Assembly: GCA_963691705.1 (NCBI GenBank)
Contig: OY829540.1
Location: 68,062,367 to 68,126,366 of the forward strand
Reading direction: 5' to 3'
Source of the DNA: Viola odorata
Lineage: Eukaryota; Streptophyta; Magnoliopsida; Malpighiales; Violaceae
DNA: 64,000 bases
Of the stretch, positions 34,942 through 44,769 are shown piece by piece. Numbering within the stretch: position 1 is the first letter of the stretch; every line of letters starts with the position of its first letter. The notes under the pieces are model-generated. The model was not told where the DNA came from and made no database searches. It worked only from the letters and a program-made list of their open reading frames with translations. A program made the position numbers and the translations under genes.

Positions 34942-35280
34942 ATTAGTAAAAATTATGGTACTTATAGCATTGTTTTTATCTCTCTCCAATTGTTACTCAA
35001 ATTTAAACCCTGTTGATTTTAAAAAAATAGAGATATAACTTTTTATCTTATAAACTATTCGTGAAAATTAAATACTTTATTTGACCTACAAAACGCTTAC
35101 TTAACCTCCCTAAATTATATTTTCCGCGCAATTTGTCTTTTTCGTTCATTTGATCACTTTGACTAATAGGGATGCTAGATTTGACCCTCTAAAACCAGTT
35201 TTGATTTGTGTATAACTGCTTAAAGGCAAAAATAAAAAAATAAAAAAATACCTACACAGATATCCTCATTTCGGCCTTTT

Positions 35281-35370
35281 CTGTATTCTTAGATGTGGAA
35301 AAATTCACGAATAATTGCGCTAAAGGAGCATCTATTATTTTCCATTTTCTGAACAGTAAGTGTTAAAACA
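35281..35370 (-). pseudogene. Short PPR relic
   Basis: About 75 bases match the repeat 13/14 region of the PPR genes (tgtattctt, cacgaataat, gagca, ttttccatttt) in degenerate form. A similar relic is at 38217. Confidence 0.6.
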
Positions 35371-35544
35371 CACAAGTCCTTTAAGGTGTGAACAATGAAA
35401 GAATTAATTTATAAACCTAGAAACATAATCGTAAAAAATAGAAAAATATTGGGATAAAAGTCAGTAATGCTGACTAAGCCTAATGTGTGTCTCATCTTGT
35501 TCAGCACCATAGGAAAAGTTATACACTACTTTCTGCTTTTCACA

Positions 35545-35742
35545 AGAAAGTGTGGATACATGGTGTTGCGCTTGGGACTTCCATGGCTACCAAGCTATTT
35601 GCGAGGCTCTTTCAAGGGTTCAGTTGGAGCGTTCCTCCTAGCATGACAACCATTGACCTTACTGACTCAAGGGATACTCTAGCTATGGCTAAACCATTGG
35701 TTGCCTTTACAAGACTTGGCTTGCCAATGTTGAGTGTGGTGA
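35545..35742 (+). pseudogene. CYP79-like P450, C-terminal fragment
   Basis: CYP79 enzymes turn amino acids into oximes. The fragment reads GVALGTSMATKLFARLFQGFSW, then PPSMTTIDLTDS and AKPLVAFTRLGLPM. This fits the region after the heme cysteine and the C-terminal beta sheets of CYP79. The heme-binding cysteine itself is replaced or lost (WIHGVALG). Nothing of the rest of the gene is nearby. Confidence 0.65.
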
Positions 35743-36205
35743 TGATCATATGGATCATTGTTTGGTGGATTTACAATTTAATAGACTAATGTGAAATTGA
35801 AGTATGGATATCCCATTTGATTTGTCTTCCAGAGCTTGTGTTTTTTTCTCGCAGCTTGGGTTTCTTGTTCGATGCTTCCGCGTCGTACTCCGTCATTGCC
35901 TCCGATCAAACAGCCGATTCTTACCCAAACGGGTGCTTTTGCTTTTGGTAGCTCCACCTCCACCTCCACCCCCACCCCCACCCCTCTGTTTGTATGTACC
36001 AATGGTAGCTGATGCATTTCTTCTCTTTTCCGAGGGATACTGATGAAGTGATGGGTGTTAAACATGCCCTATGATACCCCTCTATTTGTTTTTACTCTAA
36101 GTTGATCAACTTGTGATGGGTGGTAAAATTTCTGTGTTTGATTAGTAACATTTCAATTGTTTTTACTCTAAGTACAGGTAATTTAATATTTTAATTAAAT
36201 TTGAC

Positions 36206-36349
36206 ATGGCCAAAAGAAAGAAATGTTCAGAGGCCTGGGAGGCTTCTTCCTCTAAAAGAAAGAACGGAAAGAAGGATTTAATGAAGGATCCAGTACCATA
36301 TCTTCCCAGGGAAATTATCTCCAACATTCTCCATCGGCTTCCTGCTTAA
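36206..36349 (+). pseudogene. F-box protein N-terminal fragment
   Basis: The ATG at 36206 opens a basic N-terminus (MAKRKKCSEAW) that leads to the start of an F-box, YLPREIISNILHRLPA, and then stops. The stop lies at the junction with the PPR duplicon D flank (ggtggtacgcactg). The F-box is cut in half, so it is a relic of a gene cut by the duplication. Confidence 0.7.
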
Positions 36350-36623
36350 GGTGGTACGCACTGTTAAAATGCTGGAATATGAAACATTGAGCTTGCACAC
36401 AAGAATATGGCATGGAGAAAACTTACCTTTGTATCTTCTGAATCTGTCATCCATTAACTGTTGATGGGGTTATTTATATAATGGCGGAAAGAGGCACGGA
36501 AAGGCGCACAATCAGGGAATGCAGGATTTCATAATTCTTGCCTTACAAACTCATGGACAGACATTTACATAGCGCAAAGCACGGTAGAAAGGATATGTCA
36601 GTATGCTAGAGCAGGATTCGCTC

Positions 36624-37923
36624 GCCCCCAAGCAAAGTGTTGTAAGTGACTATGTTTGGGGTGTGGCCGCGAGCATACATATCTTCAAAAAGCTTCTTTG
36701 CATCACTAAGTTGTCCTGTATGGCACAACGAGTGTAGGAGAGTAGTATATGTAACAACATCCGGACTTAAACCTCTACAACACATTTCATCAAAAAGTTT
36801 CCAAGCCTCATCTGTTCTTTTGCTGTTGCACCATCCACTTATCAAGCTGGTGAAGGTAATTACATTTGGCGCGCAACCTTTGCTGACCATCAAGTCAAAT
36901 ACATTCCTGGCTTCATCTACCTCGCCTCTCAAACAATATCCATCTATCAAGGCAGTATATGTGACAACATCAGGATTCACACCACATCTGATCATTTTTT
37001 GCACCACGATGAAATGTGCATCTTTGACCTTTCCCTCCTTGCAGAGTGTATCAACCAGGGTAGTGAAGGTAAATACAACCGGCATGATATTGCACCCCAC
37101 CATATCATTCAACAATGTTTGAGCTTCTCTTAATTGACCTGAATTGCAGAATCCATGGATTAATGAGTTATATGTGACAAGATTAGGTATGATTCCTTTA
37201 CTCTTCATCTCAGAGAAAATGTCTAAACCCTCAGCCACTAGTCTATCTTTGCAAAGGCTATCGATGATTATATTGTATGTAAACACATCTGGTTCACAAC
37301 CTGCTGCTACCATTTTCTTCAGCATGTAATTAACGGGCTCAATAGCTTTGCAGGTTTTCCCAGCTTTACATAGACCATTTATCATCACATTACAAGTGTA
37401 TGTGTTGAGGGAATGCCCACTTGCCACTATGTTATTGAATAAGGTCACACCATGAGCTATTTTATCTTCTTTGAAGAGCCCGTTAATTAAGGTAGGAAAG
37501 GTTACATTAGTAGGCTGAAAACCGAGCTTGATGATTTTCCCTAAATTGGAGAACCCAAAACCCACACAGTGCAAGCGGCAGAAGCAATTAATCAAAATGT
37601 TAAGACTTAAGAGTATATAAATCGGACTTAACACCCATAAATTCCATTTGTTTGGACAGAGAAACCACAGTCCCATAATGTCCCGTTCTCATAACAGCTG
37701 ATAATAATTTGGTAAATTGCACCACAGAAGGTGGAGGAGACAAGCAAATCATACGATTAAAGGACGCCAAGGCATCATCAATGTCATCAAATGGACCATA
37801 TTTGCAGTCATTTCTATGGCTTGTGGAAGCAAAATCACGACAATAATGAAGAAGAACATCAAACCTCGTAAAAGTCGAAGAAGCTCTTAGCAAAACGTTC
37901 CCCTTCGCCATCCACGCTATCAT
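36624..37923 (-). pseudogene. RFL-type PPR gene, copy D, truncated mosaic
   Basis: The start is probably the ATG at 37923 (MIAWMAKG); the upstream ATG used by A and C runs into a stop. A 7-base insertion near 37605 breaks the frame at repeat 2. A four-residue insertion (EPVNYM region) lies in repeat 4. The gene ends inside repeat 11 (NTLLGG), where the 3' flank is joined directly. About 870 bases present in copy C, covering repeats 11-14, are deleted. Repeats 1-6 resemble copy B and repeats 8-10 are almost the same as copy C. Confidence 0.88.
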
Positions 37924-38216
37924 AGTATCATCGCCATCAATCAACCAAACCAGTAACCTTCGCTATCGCTATACAGTAAAAATTCTATTGTTGTGTGAAG
38001 TTACAGTATGAACCCTTCTAGTTAAAAAATAGTAAAAAAATACAAAAATACAAAATTTGAAAAAAAGTAACAAAAATATAATGAAAAAAGTAGTTTAATT
38101 TTTTTAAAATTATGTTTAATTTTTTCATTATTTAATATTTTTATTAATTTTTTCGACAAAAACAAATTAACAAATCATACTCCCTCCGGGGCAAAATAAA
38201 TATCCCGAATGACTTA

Positions 38217-38310
38217 TCTGTATTCTTGATGTGGAGAAATCCACGAATAATCACGCTAAAAGAGCAACTATTATCTTCCATTTCCCTGAACAGTAAGTGT
38301 TAATCCTTCA
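38217..38310 (-). pseudogene. Short PPR relic next to a MITE end
   Basis: The stretch tgtattcttgatg to atcttccattt matches the repeat 13/14 region of the PPR genes. It follows a lone MITE-like end (tactccctccgggg at about 38179). Both it and the 35.3-kb relic continue into gaacagtaagtgttaa, so the two are duplicates. Confidence 0.6.
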
Positions 38311-38414
38311 CTAAAAACTTCAGAAAGCATTTCCAGAAAACATCACGTGCAAATCATTCTCTATAAAAATCATGAGGAAAATTGTTTCATGTGAACATGG
38401 ACATACCCCATCGA

Positions 38415-39292
38415 CAGGGACGGATCCAGGAATTAAATTCAGGGGGGTGGAGGTTCGGGGGTAGCGCCCTCGAATTTTTTTTTTGGAAGTATTTTAAAGG
38501 GAAGGCAAGCGAGTTGAACGAAAAATTGAAAAAATGCTTAAACTCGGCTTGTATGATTCATTATAGATTATTATACATCAGCAAAATATTATTTTATATA
38601 ATTAATGTCAAAATATTATATTATGAATAAATTTGTACAAGTGTTAATTTATTTTATAGGGTGGAAAAATAGAATCTAGTTAATCAATTTGAAATTTTCT
38701 GATTATCAGAAACATGCATTAGTCCATGGCCGAAGTACGCAGGAACTTGAAAGTTCGGTTGTCAGTTTCCAGGACAAAATTCAATTTTCAGGACAAGACA
38801 GGTTATATTATGAATAAATTTGTATACGTGTTAATTTATTTTATAGGGTGAAAAAATAAAATTTAGTTAGTTAATTTGAAATTTTTTGATTATCAGAAAC
38901 AACGAAACAAAAGTTAGGTAATTAATTTAGAGACAAAAAGTTTGGATAACAGGATAATATTTTCCTTTTTTTTATGTAGTTTCCTAAAAATAAAATAAAG
39001 ATAATGGATAATATTTTCCTTTTTTTATGTAGTTTCCTAAAAATAAAATAAAGATAATGCATAATTTTAGGATTGGGCTTTCTTAAATAGAAAGAAAATA
39101 AAAGAAAAGAAAAGTAATGGACTTGAACCCATGCCCTCTTGGGGAAACTAAAACATGAGCCTGGCCCTAAGACCACTCGGCCATCTTCACTTTGATGTAT
39201 AACATTGCTTAATAAATTAATATTGTCATTTAATTAAAAATTTTTTTTGATTGGGCCAGCGCCCACCCTGGCCTGGGCTGGATCCGTCCCTG
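38415..39292. mobile_element. Non-autonomous hAT-type transposon
   Basis: Perfect 15-base terminal inverted repeats CAGGGACGGATCCAG are flanked by an exact 8-base target duplication CCCATCGA (38407-38414 and 39293-39300), diagnostic of hAT elements. The 878-base interior has no transposase. It holds a roughly 100-base direct repeat (about 38618-38712 and 38801-38900), a 58-base tandem repeat near 38948-39060, and a tRNA-like sequence. Confidence 0.92.
39113..39190 (-). pseudogene. tRNA-Leu-like sequence inside the hAT element
   Basis: The minus strand reads GATGGCCGAGTGGTCTTAGG (A box with the Leu-type D arm), a variable-arm-like ccaagaggg, then GGGTTCAAGTCC (B box). This matches the layout of plant tRNA-Leu. 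The anticodon region reads CAT in place of CAA and the acceptor ends do not pair, so it looks like a tRNA-derived relic. Confidence 0.6.
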
Positions 39293-39752
39293 CCCATCGA
39301 CTAAATTACGGGAGCTCTGTACAGCTATCTTCCGATCCGAATGTTTCTTTCTACGGTTAGGTGGCCGTGGCTACTCTCAATCCACCTGCATGTTTTCTCA
39401 CTATAGTTTTGTGCTTTTGACCAGCAAGGTGATAAGTGAATACTGTCTCACTATTACACATTACATTACAAATCGCACATGTCCTCACTGCCTCCACTGC
39501 CGCCCCACTTTCCACAATTTTTCTTCTCTTCGTCTCCAAGTCCTGAATTGATTCGGCTGCCTTCTTCTTACTCGTTTGCGCATTGCTGGTTTTTCCATTA
39601 CTAGGGTTTACTTGTGGCCCAATGATAACTGGATTACTTGATCCTAGTGGGGCACTCTGCCCCCAGCAGCAGCCGCTTGCAATTTTTCCAAGTTCTTCTT
39701 ATGCTTCTTCCCAAATTTATGCTGGTCGAGTACATCCTTGCTGTTGCAATCC

Positions 39753-40283
39753 TGTCACAGCCACAAGTGGGAACTTGAGATGAGAAGAAGCGTGACAAGT
39801 TGTAACAGAATTACTTAGCTGGCAGACGGTTACAACAAGTTGTAAGGCAGTTAAGGGAGCTGAAGTCTGTTAAACTAGCTGTCAATTAGTTAGTTCAATT
39901 AGTAGTTAATTAGCTGCGCTAGTTAGTTACTATAAGAAGGAGTCTTAGCAAAAGAGAAAGGCATTCAATATTATTGTAATCAAACTCGAATTGTATCCTG
40001 CTATTCCTTCAATGAAGAGGCAGTACAACCAGATTCAATGAATCTGGCATTTGTTTACAATTGCAATATTGAAGTTGTTACAAACGGTTATTCCTCCTCT
40101 AAACTCATCTTCCAGCTGCGTCCTCCTCTCCAACACTCAACCTTCATCCGCCATTGATAATCCAGCAAGTTCCTTGTATCAGCTTCATCATTCCTTAACA
40201 GATCAGCTCCTCTGATCTGCTCTTCTTCTTTTCTTCTTATTTTCTGGTGTTTCACGGCTTGGTACTTCTCCTAGCACGTGACA
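39753..40283 (+). repeat. 5' LTR of the Ty3/gypsy element
   Basis: It starts TGTCACAGCCACAAGTGG and ends CTAGCACGTGACA. A possible TATA-like ctataagaag lies near 39930. Confidence 0.95.
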
Positions 40284-40510
40284 ATTGGTAGCGGGGCTCT
40301 TTCCTGTTGCTCCCTGTGATCTTGTACAAGAGCCCACACCTTTCCTCTGCCTCCGCTAATCAATTCATTCCTTGTGAGTTTTTTGTAAGTGAAGTTCTTC
40401 ATCTCTCTGTTCTTCAATTTCTCTATGAGAGAGTCACAGTAGAATTGGCATGTGTCAATCACGTTTCATTTCCCTCTCTTCCTCTCAAATCTGTCCAAAT
40501 TGTTCAAGAA

Positions 40511-41335
40511 ATGGCAAGAATTAAATTGCAACAACAAGCTTTCCGGGTAAATCCTAGGGAAGCATTGTTCGATTTAAACCAGGAGAGTGATGTAGACACT
40601 TATATAGATCAATTTAAAGCAATATATGATAGGAGTGGAATATGTGATTCCCATGGAAAAAGCTTGTTCTTGGGTGGATTGGATCAAGAAATAGCTTGTC
40701 AAGTTAGAATGCTCAATCCTCATTCACTTGAAGTTGCTATGGTATTAGCCAGAAACATAGAGTATGGGTTACTTGAGGAGGAAGATAAAGATATGCATGA
40801 AACTTCAGTCCAATCCCTTCAAGAACTTCAATTCCAAGCCACTCCAAGACCTCTTCAAAAACCTGCACTTCAAGTCAATCATCAAGCCACTGTTTTGGAA
40901 ATTCAGAATGCACACATCCAGAAAATCCCTTTTGTTATTAAAATTGGATTTTCCTCATCTCAATTGGATCCCAGCAGCAAGAGTAGGCCAGATTCATTGC
41001 ATTCAACCACTGGTGGGGAACAGGAAGATGTGTATGAAATATCAGTTACGGAGAAGGTTGCCATGGACAAAGAGAGAGCAGTAGGTGAGGATGTTGTTAA
41101 ACATGATACCAAGACCTTGCCTGCTGTTTTGTTCTTCCATTTGTTGACTGATATTAAAGTCATTCAAACGACTACCTTGCCTGCTGTGAATTTTATGGTT
41201 TTACTGACCGAGGGTGAAGCTATTCAAGCATCCAAATCAAGGGGTAAGAAGGAAAGCGAAGAGGAAGCATACGTAGCTGAAGAGCCTACAACTCCACTGT
41301 ATGCAACCTACAACATCAGAATGGGAGTAGGATGA
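40511..41335 (+). CDS. Truncated gag-like ORF of the Ty3/gypsy element
   Basis: The ATG at 40511 opens 274 residues. REALFDLNQESDVDTYIDQF to LARNIEYGL (about residues 15-90) match the C-terminal half of the retrotransposon gag (capsid) domain. The N-terminal half of that domain is missing. The remaining 180 residues show no CCHC zinc knuckle and no protease. They include an imperfect repeat (LPAV followed by LLT, twice). The upstream open frame has only a TTG start. Whether it makes a working capsid is doubtful. Confidence 0.65.
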   Translation: MARIKLQQQAFRVNPREALFDLNQESDVDTYIDQFKAIYDRSGICDSHGKSLFLGGLDQEIACQVRMLNPHSLEVAMVLARNIEYGLLEEEDKDMHETSVQSLQELQFQATPRPLQKPALQVNHQATVLEIQNAHIQKIPFVIKIGFSSSQLDPSSKSRPDSLHSTTGGEQEDVYEISVTEKVAMDKERAVGEDVVKHDTKTLPAVLFFHLLTDIKVIQTTTLPAVNFMVLLTEGEAIQASKSRGKKESEEEAYVAEEPTTPLYATYNIRMGVG

Positions 41336-41400
41336 TCAATTGCAGAGAGCCTCTTCTCTCTCGATTCCTTGTGGGCAAGGAATTTTCAACGAGGGGCTAT

Positions 41401-41862
41401 TGTCACAGCCTCAAGAAGTTCAGCAGGACACGTAGCTGAGGAAGAAAAGACGGGAGAAGGAGTAACAGAAATGCCAGCTCAGCAGACAGTTATAAACAAG
41501 TAGCCAACTTGTTATAACTGTTGCAACTTGTTGGAATTAGTTAGAGTTAGTTAACTACTCTAGTTAAATAGTTAATCATGTCAGTTAGCTAGCTAAGTTA
41601 GAATCAGAAGTATAAATAGGCAGAAAAGAAAATAAACAGGCAGCTTTGTATTTTGCAATCAATTTGTACACTTTTATTCAATGAATACAGTACATTGTTT
41701 TGGCTCAATGAGTCAGTGAATCAAAGCTCTATCATTCCATCTACAAGTCCTACCTACCTTCATCTCCAAGTCTTCCGCTGTAATCATCTCCTTCTACCTT
41801 CTCTCATTCCTCCATTGTTGATCAGTCAAGCTTTTCTCTTCTGAACTCCCAAGAAGATTGCT
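41401..41862 (+). repeat. Internal LTR-like sequence (LTR-B) between gag and pol
   Basis: It begins TGTCACAGCC like the outer LTRs and is preceded by the same type of pol tail and polypurine stretch (SLWARN, then caacgaggggctat). The interior shares ttagttag- and ttcaatgaa-type motifs with the outer LTR but is clearly diverged. The right end is not a clean CA; it runs into the pol start codon at 41863. I interpret it as an LTR of a related subfamily captured by recombination. Confidence 0.7.
41611..41618 (+). promoter_or_regulatory. TATA box in the internal LTR-like sequence
   Basis: The sequence TATAAATAGG lies about 250 bases before the pol ATG at 41863. It could drive a separate pol transcript. 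Sequence and position only. Confidence 0.45.
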
Positions 41863-44769
41863 ATGGCTCAAGTTTTCTCTGCTGCAGCTTTGATGGGAAA
41901 CCCCTCTGCTGATGTGAGTTTACCACCTGAATTTGATCAACTACTGTCAAACTTCAAGGCTTTGTTTGAAGAACCCATGAATTTACCACCATCAAGGCCT
42001 TATGATCATACAATTCCCCTACAATCAGGAGCACAACCAGTTAATCTCAGTCCCTATAAACATTCTAAGCAGCAAAAAGATGAAGTGGAAACACAGGTAG
42101 CTGGACTGCTCAAAACAGGCTTCATTGAGGAAAGCCAAAGTCCTTATGCTGCTCCTATATTATTGGTTAAAAAGAAAGATGGAGGCTGGAGAATGTGTGT
42201 AGATTTCAGAGCCTTAAACCAACAAACCATCAAGAATAGATTCCCAATTCCAATCATTGAAGAGCTGCTGGATGAATTAGGAGGATCTGTCATATTTTCC
42301 AAGCTGGACTTGCGAGCTGGTTACCACCAAGTCCTACTCAACCCTACAGATGCATATAAAACAGCCTTTAGGACTCATCATGGACACTACCAATTCAAGG
42401 TCATGCCCTTTGGCTTGTGCAATGCCCCGTCCACATTTCAAGCCTTGATGAATCATGTGTTTCGTGACTGCTTGAGGAAATATATCCTGGTATTTTTTGA
42501 TGATATACTGATATATAGCAAGACAGTAGAGGATCATCTAATCCACCTCAGGCACACCTTTGAATTGCTCAGTGTTCACAGCTTATTCTTGAAGAAGTCA
42601 AAGTGCTCTTTTGCTACTGATAGCATTGCATATTTGGGTCACATTATAGATGGTGATGGTGTCAGAACTGACCCTGAGAAGATTAAAGCTGTCCAACAGT
42701 GGCCTATGTTGAAAACAGTCAAGCACGTTAGAGGATTCCTGGGCCTAACAGGATATTATAGGAGATTCATCAAAGGCTATGCTTCGTTGGCCAAACCCTT
42801 GACTGAACTCTTAAAAAAGGATAGTTTTTTCTGGAATAATGCAGCTGAGGTTGCCTTTAATAGCCTCAAACATGCCTTGATCACTTCTCCTGTGTTAACA
42901 CTCCCAGACTTCTCTAAAACCTTCATCATCGAAACTGATGCATCAGGAGAAGGCATTGGAGCTGTCCTATTGCAGGATAAACATCCCATAGCCTATATCA
43001 GCAAGGCTCTTGCTCCAAGACACCAAGTCAAATCAGTGTACGAAAGGGAATTGTTTGCAGTCTTGTTTGCTGTCAAACATTGGCACTATTATCTTGGAGA
43101 CAGACATTTCATCATACAAACTGACCACCACAGTTTAAAATACCTCCTCAACCAAAAGCTTTCGAAAGAGGCTCAATTCTCTTGGCTGGTGAAACTTCAA
43201 CAGTATGACTATGAAGTCCAATATAAACCAGGGAAATCCAATGAAGCAGCTGATGCTCTCTCTCGAGTTCCTCATGGGCAGCTAAATACTATCTTATACT
43301 CCTCTATTGACCCCACTCTTCTAGCTGCTATTCAGTCTTCTTGGGACCAGGACCCACACAGCATGAAGCTGATCTCTGAACTGGAATTAATTCCAGATTC
43401 TCACAGTCACTACACACTCCAAGGTAACCTTCTGAAACGAAAAGGGAAACTGGTAGTAGGACATGACCCTGCTCTCCAGCAAAGGATAATTAGCCTTTTC
43501 CATGACACACCAGCAGGAGGCCACTCAGGAATGCACGCCACCACTCACAAAGTTTCCTCTCTCTTTTTCTGGCGAGGTTTGAGGAAAATGGTCAGAAACT
43601 ATATAAGGGAATGTGAAGCTTGTCAAACACACAAGCCTGAACATGTTCGCAGCCCAGGGCTACTGCAACCTCTTCCCCTACCTGATGGAATCTTCACTGA
43701 CTTAACCATGGATTTTATTGAAGGCTTGCCTAAATCCAAAGGTTATTCAGTCATCCTAGTGGTTGTGGACAGACTGACCAAGTTCAGCCACTTCATGGGT
43801 CTCAAACACCCCTACTCAGCCACTTCAGTTGCCAAATTATTCATGGAAAGAGTAGTTTGTATCCATGGTAATCCCAACTCCCTAGTCACTGACAGAGATC
43901 CTATCTTTCTAAGCAAATTCTGGATGGATTTGTTTAAACTACAGGGCATTGAGCTCAAGCACAGTAGCTCTTATCACCCTCAATCTGATGGCCAAACTGA
44001 GAGAGTAAATCAGTGCTTAGAGCAATATTTGAGGTGTCTCTGCTCTTCTCAACCTCACAAGTGGCATGAGTTTTTGTCTCTGGCTCAGTTCTGGTACAAC
44101 ACCTCTTATCATGAATCCTTACATACCAGTCCCTTCAAAGCCCTATTTGGCATTGACCCCCCCTTGAGCATTCCCTATGTTCCCCATGATACTAATGATC
44201 ATGATGTGAACAAACTCATGGTTGACAGAGAACAGACCTTAGCCACGCTCAAAGACCACTTACAAGCGGCAAGGGTTAGAATGAAGCAGTTTGCAGATAA
44301 GAAGAGGTCAGATAGGAGTTTTGCCATAGGAGATCTGGTCCTACTGAAGTTGCAACCCTATAGACAATTATCTGTGGCTCAAAGGCCCAACCACAAGCTC
44401 TCCCCCAGGTTCTTTGGACCCTTTAAGATCATTGACAGGGTGGGACTGGTGGCTTATAAGCTGGAACTGCCACCATCCAGCCTCATCCACAATGTCATTC
44501 ATGTCAGCCAATTGAAGCCCTTTCATCCTTCTTCTTCCTCTGAAAACTCTCCTATCATAATTGCACCAGTGGCCATCTTAGGGTCAAGAATTCAGAAGCG
44601 TCAAGGGGTGGCTGCCACTCAGCTTCACATAGCCTGGCCTGCTGCAGCAAATTTACCTCCCACTTGGGAATGGCTTGACCACCTACAGGCAGCCTATCCT
44701 CTTTCACATTCCTTGTGGGCAAGGAATCTCAACGAAGGGGCATTGTCACAGCCACAAGTGGGAACTTGA
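41863..44769 (+). CDS. Ty3/gypsy pol ORF: reverse transcriptase, RNase H, integrase (no protease)
   Basis: The 968-residue frame starts with its own ATG (MAQVFSAAALMG) in the linker that normally follows protease. The RT core has DFRALN (about 115) and the catalytic FFDD (about 211-214). RNase H begins at ETDASGEGIGAVL (about 357). Integrase has the HHCC zinc-binding block (GGHSGMHATTHK to CEACQTHK, about 550-590). It also has the catalytic triad, with exact D-35-E spacing between TDRDPIF and QTERVNQ. A degenerate chromodomain-like tail (QGVAATQLHIAW, TWEWLD) suggests the chromovirus group. No stop or frameshift breaks it. It ends 26 bases inside the 3' LTR. Confidence 0.93.
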   Translation: MAQVFSAAALMGNPSADVSLPPEFDQLLSNFKALFEEPMNLPPSRPYDHTIPLQSGAQPVNLSPYKHSKQQKDEVETQVAGLLKTGFIEESQSPYAAPILLVKKKDGGWRMCVDFRALNQQTIKNRFPIPIIEELLDELGGSVIFSKLDLRAGYHQVLLNPTDAYKTAFRTHHGHYQFKVMPFGLCNAPSTFQALMNHVFRDCLRKYILVFFDDILIYSKTVEDHLIHLRHTFELLSVHSLFLKKSKCSFATDSIAYLGHIIDGDGVRTDPEKIKAVQQWPMLKTVKHVRGFLGLTGYYRRFIKGYASLAKPLTELLKKDSFFWNNAAEVAFNSLKHALITSPVLTLPDFSKTFIIETDASGEGIGAVLLQDKHPIAYISKALAPRHQVKSVYERELFAVLFAVKHWHYYLGDRHFIIQTDHHSLKYLLNQKLSKEAQFSWLVKLQQYDYEVQYKPGKSNEAADALSRVPHGQLNTILYSSIDPTLLAAIQSSWDQDPHSMKLISELELIPDSHSHYTLQGNLLKRKGKLVVGHDPALQQRIISLFHDTPAGGHSGMHATTHKVSSLFFWRGLRKMVRNYIRECEACQTHKPEHVRSPGLLQPLPLPDGIFTDLTMDFIEGLPKSKGYSVILVVVDRLTKFSHFMGLKHPYSATSVAKLFMERVVCIHGNPNSLVTDRDPIFLSKFWMDLFKLQGIELKHSSSYHPQSDGQTERVNQCLEQYLRCLCSSQPHKWHEFLSLAQFWYNTSYHESLHTSPFKALFGIDPPLSIPYVPHDTNDHDVNKLMVDREQTLATLKDHLQAARVRMKQFADKKRSDRSFAIGDLVLLKLQPYRQLSVAQRPNHKLSPRFFGPFKIIDRVGLVAYKLELPPSSLIHNVIHVSQLKPFHPSSSSENSPIIIAPVAILGSRIQKRQGVAATQLHIAWPAAANLPPTWEWLDHLQAAYPLSHSLWARNLNEGALSQPQVGT

